A stretch of 17,965 nucleotides of DNA from the NCBI GenBank assembly GCA_003550305.1, contig QKYT01000278.1, positions 34,191 through 52,155 of the forward strand, in the 5' to 3' direction. The position numbers and the translations under genes were made by a program. Source of the stretch: Glomus cerebriforme (taxonomy: Eukaryota; Glomeromycota; Glomeromycetes; Glomerales; Glomeraceae). Positions 17,009-17,965 of this stretch are shown here, one piece after another. Position 1 is the stretch's first letter. Every line of letters begins with the position of its first letter. Below the pieces are notes generated by a model. The model was not told where the DNA came from. It made no database searches and was given only the letters and a program-made list of their open reading frames with translations.

Positions 17009-17965
17009 GCGCGACATATATGTATATATATTACAATATAATATTATATAATTATATACACTATACATATATATATAATTTCAAGTTTAAAAAAAAAAGA
17101 TGAATGATTTTTTTTTAATTAATCCAAATTTATATTACAAAAAAAAACATAAACAAACATAAATATACAGTAAAGATGTAATATATACATATATAATATA
17201 ATATATATTATTATATATATATAATTTTTTTTTTTAAAGTTTATCTTATATTTACAGAGGTTTACCAGGTTTTTCCGTGATAAAAACGGTTCTTTTTTTC
17301 AATCGGAAAAATCGGAAAAAATCGATCATTGTTTTTTTTTGTTGTTTTTTTTTTGGTTTGTTTTTTTTTTATTTTTGTCTTGTGATACTTTAATGATCAA
17401 TTCTACACAATTCTCACGAGCGTTACACATAACACAATTCACAAACCATTTTTTTTTTTTGGCGGTTTACCAGTTATTTCATTCATTTATCCAATTATTC
17501 AATTTTATTTTTTTTTTGACACGGAAACTTTTTAACAAATAAAAAAAAAAAAATCTAAACCGGAAAAAAAAAACTTAATAAAAAAAAAAACAATAAACCT
17601 TAAAAAAAACAATGTAGCCTTTCATGTTCAAAATAAAAAAAAACGTGTAAAATTACCTTTACATAAAAAAAAAACATTGAGATCAATTTTACATTGTTAT
17701 TAATTCAGAATTTTTTTTTTATATGTACAATAAAAATTTTTATATTAATGTCAAAATTTTTGACGAGAAAAAAAAAAAAAGTTTCACTAGTCCTTTTTTT
17801 TTAAAAAAAAAAAAATATATATAAAAATAATGATGATGTTTTTTTTTCTCGGGATATTTTTATTTATGATCCGAAAAAAATTTTTATTTGATAATGGTTA
17901 AACAAATTTTATTATAAATAACAATGAAAATAACATGTTACACGTAATATAATAAATTTTTATTA
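17009..17965. other. AT-dinucleotide and homopolymer-rich end, no gene seen
   Basis: TA-rich microsatellites (17014-17070, 17180-17230) are followed by many 8-13 nt A- and T-runs to the end. GGTTTACCAG occurs twice (about 17259 and 17464). A short CCGTGATAAAAACGG hairpin lies at about 17275. The open frame 17339-17542 is mostly Phe/Leu from T-runs and is not credible. This could be an untranslated or flanking part of a gene beyond the window, but nothing proves it. Confidence 0.4.

Noticed and set aside
17275..17290. Bacterial-type terminator hairpin followed by T-run
   Set aside because: The stem is only four base pairs, T-runs are everywhere here, and nothing else in the window is bacterial.

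Overview
The window looks like an A+T-rich fungal genome, most likely an arbuscular mycorrhizal (Glomeromycotina, Rhizophagus-like) or other early-diverging fungus. The evidence is extreme A+T content, long gene-free stretches, a heavily decayed LINE with an RNase H domain, several families of small DNA transposons, and short introns with GTAAG donors, CTAAY branch points and TTGTAG acceptors. The assignment is an inference. No bacterial gene structure, tRNA or rRNA is visible.

Layout. 1-452 is A+T-rich flank. 453 to about 7010 is one degenerate LINE on the + strand: an ORF1 with RRM-like and zinc-knuckle-like segments, then reverse transcriptase, RNase H and a C-terminal Cys/His motif. It is broken by many stops and frameshifts, and key catalytic positions are changed or missing. 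Its RT is split by a foldback element (2960-3965), which is itself split by a hAT-type MITE (3258-3716) with a perfect 8-bp target duplication. So three insertion layers are nested here. 7051-9893 holds pogo-like terminal sequences, a 0.4-kb poly(A)-tailed retroposed fragment with a perfect 17-bp target duplication, and a decayed minus-strand coiled-coil gene.

The most remarkable part is 10022-13082. A pair of 57-59 bp inverted repeats bounds about 3.06 kb. Inside, on the minus strand, is a regular array of about 14 units of roughly 125 bp. Each unit carries a donor-like GTAAG(T), a CTAAY-like branch point, a pyrimidine tract and a TTGTAG-like acceptor, around a candidate exon of only 24-41 nt. 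At its upstream end lies an ATG followed by a signal-peptide-like sequence (MKKSLIYAFIVLC...). I read this as a micro-exon gene for a secreted repeat protein, carried in a transposon-like unit. No open-reading-frame scan would show it. Several splice sites and phases are damaged, so it may be a decaying or fast-diversifying copy.

13083-13916 is A+T-rich with another coiled-coil remnant. 13917-14888 (minus) is the only long intact ORF, a 323-residue acidic, helix-rich protein of unknown function with a TATA box and a poly(A) signal in plausible places. 14992-17965 is non-coding, with a small MITE at 16697-17008 and a homopolymer-rich end. The genes do not form a pathway. The window is a transposon graveyard with one intact gene and one unusual split gene.
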